From Loripinus fragilis (Eukaryota > Mollusca > Bivalvia > Lucinida > Lucinidae), in assembly GCA_964019695.1 (NCBI GenBank), contig CAXHUL010000214.1:1708201-1772200 (forward strand): a DNA stretch of 64,000 nucleotides. The letters run 5' to 3'. This document shows, piece by piece, positions 12,901-24,200 of the stretch. Below the pieces are notes generated by a model. It was not told the DNA's origin, made no database searches, and was given only the letters and a program-made list of their open reading frames with translations. A program made the position numbers and the translations under genes. Within the stretch, counting starts at the first letter, position 1, and the number at the start of each line of letters is the position of its first letter.

Positions 12901-13800
12901 CTGTTCTTGCAATACCTATTTCTGTTTCATTTCATTCTATTCTTGCAATACCTGTTTCTGTCTCATTGGGTTCTATTTCTGCAATACCTGTTTCTGTCTC
13001 TTTGGATTCTTTTCTTGCAACACCTTTTTCTTTTTCATTAGGTTCTATTCTTGCAATACCTGTTTCTGTTTCATTGGGTTCTATTCTTGCAATACCTGTT
13101 TCTGTCTCATTGGGTTCTATTCTTGCAATACCTGTTTCTGTTTCATTGGGTTCTATTCTTGTAATACCTGTTTCTGTTTCATTGGGTTCTATTCTTGCAA
13201 TACCTGTTTCTGTTTCATTGGCTTCTATTCTTGCAATACCTGTTTCTGTCTCATTGGGTTCTATTCTTGCAATACCTGTTTCTGTCTCATTGGGTTCTAT
13301 TCTTGCAATACCTGTTTCTGTCTCATTGGGTTCTATTCTTGCAATACCTGTTTCTGTCTCATTGGGTCCTATTCTTGCAATACCTGTTTCTGTCTCATTG
13401 GGTTCTGTTCTTGCAATACCTATTTCTGTTTCATTTCTATCTATTCTTGCAATACCTGTTTCTGTCTCATTGGGTTCTATTTTTGCAATACCTGTTTCTG
13501 TCTCTTTGGATTCTATTCTTGCAATACCTGTTTCTGTCTCATTGGGTTCTGTTCTTGCAATACCTATTTCTGTTTCATTTCATTCTATTCTTGCAATACC
13601 TGTTTCTGTCTCATTGGGTTCTATTTCTGCAATACCTGTTTCTGTCTCTTTGGATTCTATTCTTGCAATACCTTTTTCTTTTTCATTAGGTTCTATTCTT
13701 GCAATACCTGTTTCTGTCTCATTGGGTTCTATTCTTGCAATACCTGTTTCTGTCTCATTGGGTTCTATTCTTGCAATACCTGTTTCTGTTTCATTGGGTT
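7170..13800 (+). repeat. Block C, copy 1 (7,238-bp spacing)
   Basis: About 6.6 kb of unit order matches 14,408-21,038 at a constant offset of 7,238 bp (201 units plus 2 bases). Diagnostic pairs include ATTGCGTTC at 7,819 and 15,057, and GCAATGCC near 10,355 and 17,593. TTTTTGC units near 12,508 and 19,746 also match, as do GGCTTC near 13,230 and 20,460. The match ends at 13,801, where copy 2 has TTGTATTC. One single-copy difference is TTGTGTTC near 9,870 in copy 1 only. Confidence 0.85.
9783..12086 (+). repeat. Block H, copy 1 (also within block C)
   Basis: The unit order matches 52,458-54,761 at an offset of 42,675 bp. Shared markers include AATATCTG, GCAATGCC, the AATATTTG unit, TTCTTACAATACC and the CCTCTATCTATTTC unit. 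It ends where copy 1 continues with CCTGTTTCTG after the TTTCAGTCTC unit, while the distant copy has CCTTTTTC. Confidence 0.8.
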
Positions 13801-14450
13801 CTATTCTTGCAATACCTGTTTCTGTCTCATTGGGTTCTATTCTTGCAATACCTGTTTCTGTCTCATTGGGTTCTGTTCTTGCAATACCTGTTTCTGTCTC
13901 ATTGGGTTCTATTCTTGCAATACCTCTATCTATTTCATTGAGTTTTATTCTTGCAATACCTGTTTCTGTTTCATTGGGTTCTATTCTTGCAATACCTGTT
14001 TCTGTCTCATTGGGTTCTATTCTTGCAATACCTGTTTCTGTCTCATTGGGTTCTATTCTTGCAATACCTGTTTCTGTCTCATTGGGTCCTATTCTTGCAA
14101 TACCTGTTTCTGTCTCATTGGGTTCTGTTCTTGCAATACCTATTTCTGTTTCATTTCTATCTATTCTTGCAATACCTGTTTCTGTCTCATTGGGTTCTAT
14201 TTTTGCAATACCTGTTTCTGTCTCTTTGGATTCTATTCTTGCAATACCTGTTTCTGTCTCATTGGGTTCTGTTCTTGCAATACCTATTTCTGTTTCATTT
14301 CATTCTATTCTTGCAATACCTGTTTCTGTCTCATTGGGTTCTATTTCTGCAATACCTGTTTCTGTCTCTTTGGATTCTATTCTTGCAATACCTTTTTCTT
14401 TTTCATTAGGTTCTATTCTTGCAATACCTGTTTCTGTCTCATTGGGTTCT
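13250..14450 (+). repeat. 720-bp (20-unit) local tandem duplication
   Basis: Positions 13,250-13,730 and 13,970-14,450 match line for line at an offset of 720 bp. Both include the rare TTTCATTTCTATC unit ending, near 13,431 and 14,151, and two closely spaced TGA-type units. Copies diverge near 13,731 and 14,451 (ATTC against GTTC). The TTTCTATC ending avoids the - strand stop that its TTTCATTC relative creates; it occurs about six times in the window (also near 20,669, 23,155, 29,494 and 56,431). Confidence 0.85.
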
Positions 14451-17400
14451 GTTCTTGCAATACCTGTTTCTGTCTTATTGGGTTCTATTCTTGCAATACC
14501 TGTTTCTGTTTCATTGGGTTCTATTCTTGCAATACCTGTTTCTGTTTCATTGGGTTCTATTCTTGCAATACCTGTTTCTGTCTCATTGGGTTCTATTCTT
14601 GCAATACCTGTTTCTGTCTCATTGGGTTCTGTTCTTGCAATACCTGTTTCTGTCTCATTGGGTTCTATTCTTGCAATACCTCTATCTATTTCATTGAGTT
14701 TTATTCTTGCAATACCTGTTTCTGTTTCATTGGGTTCTATTCTTGCAATACCTGTTTCTGTTTCATTGGGTTCTATTCTTGCAATACCTGTTTCTGTCTC
14801 ATTGGGTTCTATTCTTGCAATACCTGTTTCTGTCTCATTGGGTTCTATTTCTTGCAATACCTGTTTCTGTCTCATTGGGTTCTGTTCTTGCAATACCTAT
14901 TTCTGTTTCATTTCATTCTATTCTTGCAATACCTGTTTCTGTCTCATTGGGTTCTATTTCTGCAATACCTGTTTCTGTCTCTTTGGATTCTATTCTTGCA
15001 ATACCTTTTTCTTTTTCATTAGGTTCTATTCTTGCAATACCTGTTTCTGTTTCATTGCGTTCTATTCTTGCAATACCTGTTTCTGTCTCATTGGGTTCTA
15101 TTCTTGCAATACCTGTTTCTGTTTCATTGGGTTCTATTCTTGCAACACCTGTTTCTGTCTCATTGGGTTCTATTCTTGCAATACCTGTTTCTGTCTCATT
15201 GGGTTCTATTCTTGCAATACCTATTTCTGTCTCATTGGGTCCTATTCTTGCAATATCTGTTTCTGTTTCATTGGGTTCTATTCTTGTAATACCTGTTTCT
15301 GTTTCATTGGGTTCTATTCTTGCAATACCTGTTTCTGTTTTATTGGGTTCTGTTCTTGCAATACCTGTTTCTGTCTTATTGGGTTCTATTCTTGCAATAC
15401 CTGTTTCTGTCTCATTGGGTTCTATTTCTGCAATACCTGTTTCTGTCTCTTTGGATTCAATTCTTGCAATACCTTTTTCTTTTTCATTAGGTTCTATTCT
15501 TGCAATACCTGTTTCTGTTTCATTGAGTTCTATTCTTGCAATACCTGTTTCTGTCTCATTGGGTTCTATTCTTGCAATAACTGTCTCTGTTTCATTGGGT
15601 TCTATTCTTGCAATACCTGTTTCTGTCTCATTGGGTTCTATTCTTGCAATACCTGTTTCTGTCTCATTGGGTTCTGTTCTTACAATACCTGTTTCTGTCT
15701 TATTGGGTTCTATTCTTGCAATACCTGTTTCTGTCTCATTGGGTTCTATTCTTGCAATACCTGTTTCTGTCTCATTGGGTTCTGTTCTTGCAATACCTGT
15801 TTCTGTCTTAATGGGTTCTATTCTTGCAATACCTGTTTCTTTCTCATTGGGTTCTATTCTTGCAATACCTGTTTCTGTTTCATTGGGTTCTATTCTTGCA
15901 ATATTTGTTTCTGTCTCATTGGGTTCTATTCTTGCAATACCTGTTTCTGTCTCATTGGGTTCTGTTCTTGCAATACCTGTTTCTGTCTTATTGGGTTCTA
16001 TTCTTGCAATACCTTTTTCTTTTTCATTAGGTTCTATTCTTGCAAAACCTGTTTCTGTTTCATTGGGTTCTATTCTTGCAATACCTGTTTCTGTCTCATT
16101 GGGTTCTATTCTTGCAATACCTGTTTCTGTTTCATTGGGTTCTATTCTTGCAATACCTGTTTCTGTCTCATTGGGTTCTGTTCTTGCAATACCTATTTCT
16201 GTCTTATTGGGTTCTATTCTTGCAATACCTGTTTCTGTCTCATTGGGTTCTATTCTTGCAATACCTGTTTCTGTCTCATTGGGTTCTGTTCTTGCAATAC
16301 CTGTTTCTGTCTTATTGGGTTCTATTCTTGCAATACCTGTTTCTGTTTCATTGGGTTCTATTCTTGCAATACCTGTTTCTGTTTCATTGGGTTCTATTCT
16401 TGCAATACCTGTTTCTGTCTCATTGGGTTCTATTCTTGCAATACCTGTTTCTGTCTCATTGGGTTCTGTTCTTGCAATACCTGTTTCTGTCTCATTGGGT
16501 TCTATTCTTGCAATACCTCTATCTATTTCATTGAGTTTTATTCTTGCAATACCTGTTTCTGTTTCATTGGGTTCTATTCTTGCAATACCTGTTTCTGTTT
16601 CATTGGGTTCTATTCTTGCAATACCTGTTTCTGTCTCATTGGGTTCTATTCTTGCAATACCTGTTTCTGTCTCATTGGGTTCTATTTCTTGCAATACCTG
16701 TTTCTGTCTCATTGGGTTCTGTTCTTGCAATACCTATTTCTGTTTCATTTCATTCTATTCTTGCAATACCTGTTTCTGTCTCATTGGGTTCTATTTCTGC
16801 AATACCTGTTTCTGTCTCTTTGGATTCTATTCTTGCAATACCTTTTTCTTTTTCATTAGGTTCTATTCTTGCAATACCTGTTTCTGTTTCATTGGGTTCT
16901 ATTCTTGCAATACCTGTTTCTGTCTCATTGGGTTCTATTCTTGCAATACCTGTTTCTGTTTCATTGGGTTCTATTCTTGCAACACCTGTTTCTGTCTCAT
17001 TGGGTTCTATTCTTGCAATACCTGTTTCTGTCTCATTGGGTTCTATTCTTGCAATACCTATTTCTGTCTCATTGGGTCCTATTCTTGCAATATCTGTTTC
17101 TGTTTCATTGGGTTCTATTCTTGTAATACCTGTTTCTGTTTCATTGGGTTCTATTCTTGCAATACCTGTTTCTGTTTCATTGGGTTCTATTCTTGCAATA
17201 CCTGTTTCTGTCTCATTGGGTTCTATTCTTGCAATACCTGTTTCTGTCTCATTGGGTTCTATTCTTGCAATACCTGTTTCTGTCTCATTGGGTCCTATTC
17301 TTGCAATACCTGTTTCTGTCTCATTGGGTTCTGTTCTTGCAATACCTATTTCTGTTTCATTTCATTCTATTCTTGCAATACCTGTTTCTGTCTCATTGGG

Positions 17401-20400
17401 TTCTATTTCTGCAATACCTGTTTCTGTCTCTTTGGATTCTATTCTTGCAATACCTTTTTCTTTTTCATTAGGTTCTATTCTTGCAATACCTGTTTCTGTT
17501 TCATTGGGTTCTATTCTTGCAAAACCTGTTTCTGTCTCATTGGGTTCTATTCTTGCAATACCTGTTTCTGTCTCATTGGGTTCTATTCTTGCAATGCCTG
17601 TTTCTGTCTCATTAGGTTCTATTCTTGCAATACCTGTTTCTGTCTCATTGGGTTCTATTCTTGCAATACCTGTTTCTGTTTCATTGGGTTCTAATCTTGC
17701 AATACCTGTTTCTGTCTCATTGGGTTCTATTCTTGCAATACCTGTTTCTGTCTCATTGGGTCCTATTCTTGCAATACCTGTTTCTGTCTCATTGGGTTCT
17801 GTTCTTGCAATACCTATTTCTGTTTCATTTCATTCTATTCTTGCAATACCTGTTTCTGTCTCATTGGGTTCTATTTCTGCAATACCTGTTTCTGTCTCTT
17901 TGGATTCTATTCTTGCAATACTTTTTTCTTTTTCATTAGGTTCTATTCTTGCAAAACCTGTTTCTGTTTCATTGGGTTCTATTCTTGCAATACCTGTTTC
18001 TGTCTCATTGGGTTCTATTCTTGCAATACCTGTTTCTGTTTCATTGGGTTCTATTCTTGCAATACCTGTTTCTGTCTCATTGGGTTCTATTCTTGCAATA
18101 CCTGTTTCTGTTTCATTGGGTTCTGTTCTTGCAATACCTGTTTCTGTCTTATTGGGTTCTATTCTTGCAATACCTGTTTCTGTCTCATTGGGTTCTATTT
18201 CTGCAATACCTGTTTCTGTCTCTTTGGATTCAATTCTTGCAATACCTTTTTCTTTTTCATTAGGTTCTATTCTTGCAATACCTGTTTCTGTTTCATTGAG
18301 TTCTATTCTTGCAATACCTGTTTCTGTCTCATTGGGTTCTATTCTTGCAATAACTGTCTCTGTTTCATTGGGTTCTATTCTTGCAATACCTGTTTCTGTC
18401 TCATTGGGTTCTATTCTTGCAATACCTGTTTCTGTCTCATTGGGTTCTGTTCTTACAATACCTGTTTCTGTCTTATTGGGTTCTATTCTTGCAATACCTG
18501 TTTCTGTCTCATTGGGTTCTATTCTTGCAATACCTGTTTCTGTCTCATTGGGTTCTGTTCTTGCAATACCTGTTTCTGTCTTAATGGGTTCTATTCTTGC
18601 AATACCTGTTTCTTTCTCATTGGGTTCTATTCTTGCAATACCTGTTTCTGTTTCATTGAGTTCTATTCTTGCAATATTTGTTTCTGTCTCATTGGGTTCT
18701 ATTCTTGCAATACCTGTTTCTGTCTCATTGGGTTCTGTTCTTGCAATACCTGTTTCTGTCTTATTGGGTTCTATTCTTGCAATACCTGTTTCTGTCTCAT
18801 TGGGTTCTGTTCTTGCAATACCTATTTCTGTCTTATTGGGTTCTATTCTTGCAATACCTGTTTCTGTCTCATTGGGTTCTATTCTTGCAATACCTGTTTC
18901 TGTCTCATTGGGTTCTATTCTTGCAATACCTGTTTCTGTCTTATTGGGTTCTATTCTTGCAATACCTGTTTCTGTCTCATTGGGTTCTATTCTTGCAATA
19001 CCTGTTTCTGTTTCATTGGGTTCTATTCTTGCAATACCTGTTTCTGTCTCATTGGGTTCTATTCTTGCAATACCTGTTTCTGTCTCATTGGGTTCTGTTC
19101 TTGCAATACCTGTTTCTGTCTCATTGGGTTCTATTCTTGCAATACCTCTATCTATTTCATTGAGTTCTATTCTTGCAATACCTGTTTCTGTCTCATTGGG
19201 TCCTATTCTTGCAATACCTGTTTCTGTCTCATTGGGTCCTATTCTTGCAATACCTGTTTCTGTCTCATTGGGTTCTATTTCTGCAATACCTGTTTCAGTC
19301 TCTTTGGATTCTATTCTTGCAATACCTGTTTCTGTCTCATTGGGTTCTGTTCTTGCAATACCTATTTCTGTTTCATTTCATTCTATTCTTGCAATACCTG
19401 TTTCTGTCTCATTGGGTTCTATTTCTGCAATACCTGTTTCTGTCTCTTTGGATTCTATTCTTGCAATACCTTTTTCTTTTTCATTAGGTCCTATTCTTGC
19501 AATACCTGTTTCTGTTTCATTGGGTTCTATTCTTGTAATACCTGTTTCTGTTTCATTGGGTTTTATTCTTGCAATACCTGTTTCTGTTTCATTGGGTTCT
19601 ATTCTTGCAATACCTGTTTCTGTCTCATTGGGTTCTATTCTTGCAATACCTGTTTCTGTCTCATTGGGTTCTATTCTTGCAATACCTGTTTCTGTCTCAT
19701 TGGGTTCTATTCTTGCAATACCTGTTTCTGTCTCATTGGGTTCTATTTTTGCAATACCTGTTTCTGTCTCATTGGGTTCTATTCTTGCAATACCTGTTTC
19801 TGTCTCATTGGGTTCTATTCTTGCAATACCTGTTTCTGTCTCATTGGGTTCTATTTTTGCAATACCTGTTTCTGTCTCATTGGGTTCTATTCTTGCAATA
19901 CCTGTTTCTGTTTCATTGGGTTCTATTCTTGCAATACCTGTTTCTGTTTCATTGGGTTCTATTCTTGCAATACCTGTTTCTGTCTCATTGGGTTCTATTC
20001 TTGCAATACCTGTTTCTGTCTCATTGGGTTCTATTCTTGCAATACCTGTTTCTGTCTCATTGGGTTCTATTCTTGCAATACCTGTTTCTGTCTCATTGGG
20101 TCCTATTCTTGCAATACCTGTTTCTGTCTCATTGGGTTCTGTTCTTGCAATACCTATTTCTGTTTCATTTCATTCTATTCTTGCAATACCTGTTTCTGTC
20201 TCATTGGGTTCTATTTCTGCAATACCTGTTTCTGTCTCTTTGGATTCTTTTCTTGCAACACCTTTTTCTTTTTCATTAGGTTCTATTCTTGCAATACCTG
20301 TTTCTGTTTCATTGGGTTCTATTCTTGCAATACCTGTTTCTGTCTCATTGGGTTCTATTCTTGCAATACCTGTTTCTGTTTCATTGGGTTCTATTCTTGT

Positions 20401-21038
20401 AATACCTGTTTCTGTTTCATTGGGTTCTATTCTTGCAATACCTGTTTCTGTTTCATTGGCTTCTATTCTTGCAATACCTGTTTCTGTCTCATTGGGTTCT
20501 ATTCTTGCAATACCTGTTTCTGTCTCATTGGGTTCTATTCTTGCAATACCTGTTTCTGTCTCATTGGGTTCTATTCTTGCAATACCTGTTTCTGTCTCAT
20601 TGGGTCCTATTCTTGCAATACCTGTTTCTGTCTCATTGGGTTCTGTTCTTGCAATACCTATTTCTGTTTCATTTCTATCTATTCTTGCAATACCTGTTTC
20701 TGTCTCATTGGGTTCTATTTTTGCAATACCTGTTTCTGTCTCTTTGGATTCTATTCTTGCAATACCTGTTTCTGTCTCATTGGGTTCTGTTCTTGCAATA
20801 CCTATTTCTGTTTCATTTCATTCTATTCTTGCAATACCTGTTTCTGTCTCATTGGGTTCTATTTCTGCAATACCTGTTTCTGTCTCTTTGGATTCTATTC
20901 TTGCAATACCTTTTTCTTTTTCATTAGGTTCTATTCTTGCAATACCTGTTTCTGTCTCATTGGGTTCTATTCTTGCAATACCTGTTTCTGTCTCATTGGG
21001 TTCTATTCTTGCAATACCTGTTTCTGTTTCATTGGGTT
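14408..21038 (+). repeat. Block C, copy 2
   Basis: This is the second copy of block C. It is near identical to 7,170-13,800, and I found only isolated single-base differences by eye. Its left edge, just after a TTTTTCATTAGG unit at about 14,407, is a join to a unit order not found upstream of copy 1. Confidence 0.85.
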
Positions 21039-21274
21039 GTATTCTTGCAATACCTATTTCTGTCTCATTGGGTTCTATTCTTGCAATACCTCTATCTATT
21101 TCATTGAGTTCTATTCTTGCAATACCTGTTTCTGTCTCATTGGGTCCTATTCTTGCAATACCTGTTTCTGTCTCATTGGGTCCTATTCTTGCAATACCTG
21201 TTTCTGTCTCATTGGGTTCTATTTCTGCAATACCTGTTTCAGTCTCTTTGGATTCTATTCTTGCAATACCTTTT

Positions 21275-24200
21275 TCTTTTTCATTAGGTTCTATTCTTGC
21301 AATACCTGTTTCTGTTTCATTTGGTTCTATTCTTGCAATACCTGTTATTGTCTCATAGGGTTCTATTCTTGCAATAACTGTTTCTGTCTCATTGGGTTCT
21401 ATTATTGCAATACCTGTTTCTGTCTCATTAGGTTCTATTCTTGCAATACCTGTTTCTGTCTCATTGGGTTCTATTTTTGCAATACCTGTTTCTGTCTCAT
21501 TGGGTTATATTCTTGCAATACCTGTTTCTGTCTCATTGGGTTCTATTCTTGCAATACCTGTTTCTGTCTCATTGGGTCCTATTCTTGCAATACCTGTTTC
21601 TGTCTCATTGGGTTCTGTTCTTGCAATACCTATTTCTGTTTCATTTCATTCTATTCTTGCAATACCTGTTTCTGTCTCATTGGGTTCTATTTCTGCAATA
21701 CCTGTTTCTGTCTCTTTGGATTCTATTCTTGCAATACCTTTTTCTTTTTCATTAGGTCCTATTCTTGCAATACCTGTTTCTGTTTCATTGGGTTCTATTC
21801 TTGTAATACCTGTTTCTGTTTCATTGGGTTTTATTCTTGCAATACCTGTTTCTGTTTCATTGGGTTCTATTCTTGCAATACCTGTTTCTGTCTCATTGGG
21901 TTCTATTCTTGCAATACCTGTTTCTGTCTCATTGGGTTCTATTCTTGCAATACCTGTTTCTGTCTCATTGGGTTCTATTCTTGCAATACCTGTTTCTGTC
22001 TCATTGGGTTCTATTTTTGCAATACCTGTTTCTGTCTCATTGGGTTCTATTCTTGCAATACCTGTTTCTGTCTCATTGGGTTCTATTCTTGCAATACCTG
22101 TTTCTGTCTCATTGGGTTCTATTTTTGCAATACCTGTTTCTGTCTCATTGGGTTCTATTCTTGCAATACCTGTTTCTGTTTCATTGGGTTCTATTCTTGC
22201 AATACCTGTTTCTGTTTCATTGGGTTCTATTCTTGCAATACCTGTTTCTGTCTCATTGGGTTCTATTCTTGCAATACCTGTTTCTGTCTCATTGGGTTCT
22301 ATTCTTGCAATACCTGTTTCTGTCTCATTGGGTTCTATTCTTGCAATACCTGTTTCTGTCTCATTGGGTCCTATTCTTGCAATACCTGTTTCTGTCTCAT
22401 TGGGTTCTGTTCTTGCAATACCTATTTCTGTTTCATTTCATTCTATTCTTGCAATACCTGTTTCTGTCTCATTGGGTTCTATTTCTGCAATACCTGTTTC
22501 TGTCTCTTTGGATTCTTTTCTTGCAACACCTTTTTCTTTTTCATTAGGTTCTATTCTTGCAATACCTGTTTCTGTTTCATTGGGTTCTATTCTTGCAATA
22601 CCTGTTTCTGTCTCATTGGGTTCTATTCTTGCAATACCTGTTTCTGTTTCATTGGGTTCTATTCTTGTAATACCTGTTTCTGTTTCATTGGGTTCTATTC
22701 TTGCAATACCTGTTTCTGTTTCATTGGCTTCTATTCTTGCAATACCTGTTTCTGTCTCATTGGGTTCTATTCTTGCAATACCTGTTTCTGTCTCATTGGG
22801 TTCTATTCTTGCAATACCTGTTTCTGTCTCATTGGGTTCTATTCTTGCAATACCTGTTTCTGTTTCATTGGGTTCTATTCTTGTAATACCTGTTTCTGTT
22901 TCATTGGGTTCTATTCTTGCAATACCTGTTTCTGTTTCATTGGCTTCTATTCTTGCAATACCTGTTTCTGTCTCATTGGGTTCTATTCTTGCAATACCTG
23001 TTTCTGTCTCATTGGGTTCTATTCTTGCAATACCTGTTTCTGTCTCATTGGGTTCTATTCTTGCAATACCTGTTTCTGTCTCATTGGGTCCTATTCTTGC
23101 AATACCTGTTTCTGTCTCATTGGGTTCTGTTCTTGCAATACCTATTTCTGTTTCATTTCTATCTATTCTTGCAATACCTGTTTCTGTCTCATTGGGTTCT
23201 ATTTTTGCAATACCTGTTTCTGTCTCTTTGGATTCTATTCTTGCAATACCTGTTTCTGTCTCATTGGGTTCTGTTCTTGCAATACCTATTTCTGTTTCAT
23301 TTCATTCTATTCTTGCAATACCTGTTTCTGTCTCATTGGGTTCTATTTCTGCAATACCTGTTTCTGTCTCTTTGGATTCTATTCTTGCAATACCTTTTTC
23401 TTTTTCATTAGGTTCTATTCTTGCAATACCTGTTTCTGTCTCATTGGGTTCTATTCTTGCAATACCTGTTTCTGTCTCATTGGGTTCTATTCTTGCAATA
23501 CCTGTTTCTGTTTCATTGGGTTGTATTCTTGCAATACCTATTTCTGTCTCATTGGGTTCTATTCTTGCAATACCTGTTTCTGTCTCATTAGGTTCTATTC
23601 TTGCAATACCTGTTTCTGTCTCATTGGGTTCTATTCTTACAATACCTGTTTCTGTCTCATTGGGTTCTATTCTTGCAATACCTGTTTCTGTCTCATTAGG
23701 TTCTATTCTTGCAATACCTGTTTCTGTCTCATTGGGTTTCATTTCTTGCAATACCTGTTTCTGTCTCATTGGGTTCTATTCTTACAATACCTGTTTCTGT
23801 CTCATTGGGTTCTATTCTTGCAATACCTGTTTCTGTCTCATTGGGTTCTATTCTTGCAATACCTGTTTCTGTCTCAATGGGTCCTATTCTTGCAATACCT
23901 GTTTCTGTCTCATTGGGTTCTATATGGCAATACCTATTTCTGTTTCATTTCATTCTATTCTTGCAATACCTGTTTCTGTCTCATTGGGTTCTATTTCTGC
24001 AATACCTGTTTCTGTCTCTTTGGATTCTATTCTTGCAATACCTTTTTCTTTTTCATTAGGTTCTATTCTTGCAATACCTGTTTCTGTTTCATTGGGTTCT
24101 ATTCTTGCAATACCTGTTTCTGTCTCATTGGGTTCTATTCTTGCAATACCTGTTTCTGTTTCATTGGGTTCTATTCCTGCAATACCTGTTTCTGTCTCAT

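Noticed and set aside
9306..16859. A + strand open frame of about 2,517 codons, and a similar one at 51,585-59,138
   Set aside because: Same reasons: frame changes at the 37-bp units, no domain other than the 12-residue repeat, and equal openness of the other frames.
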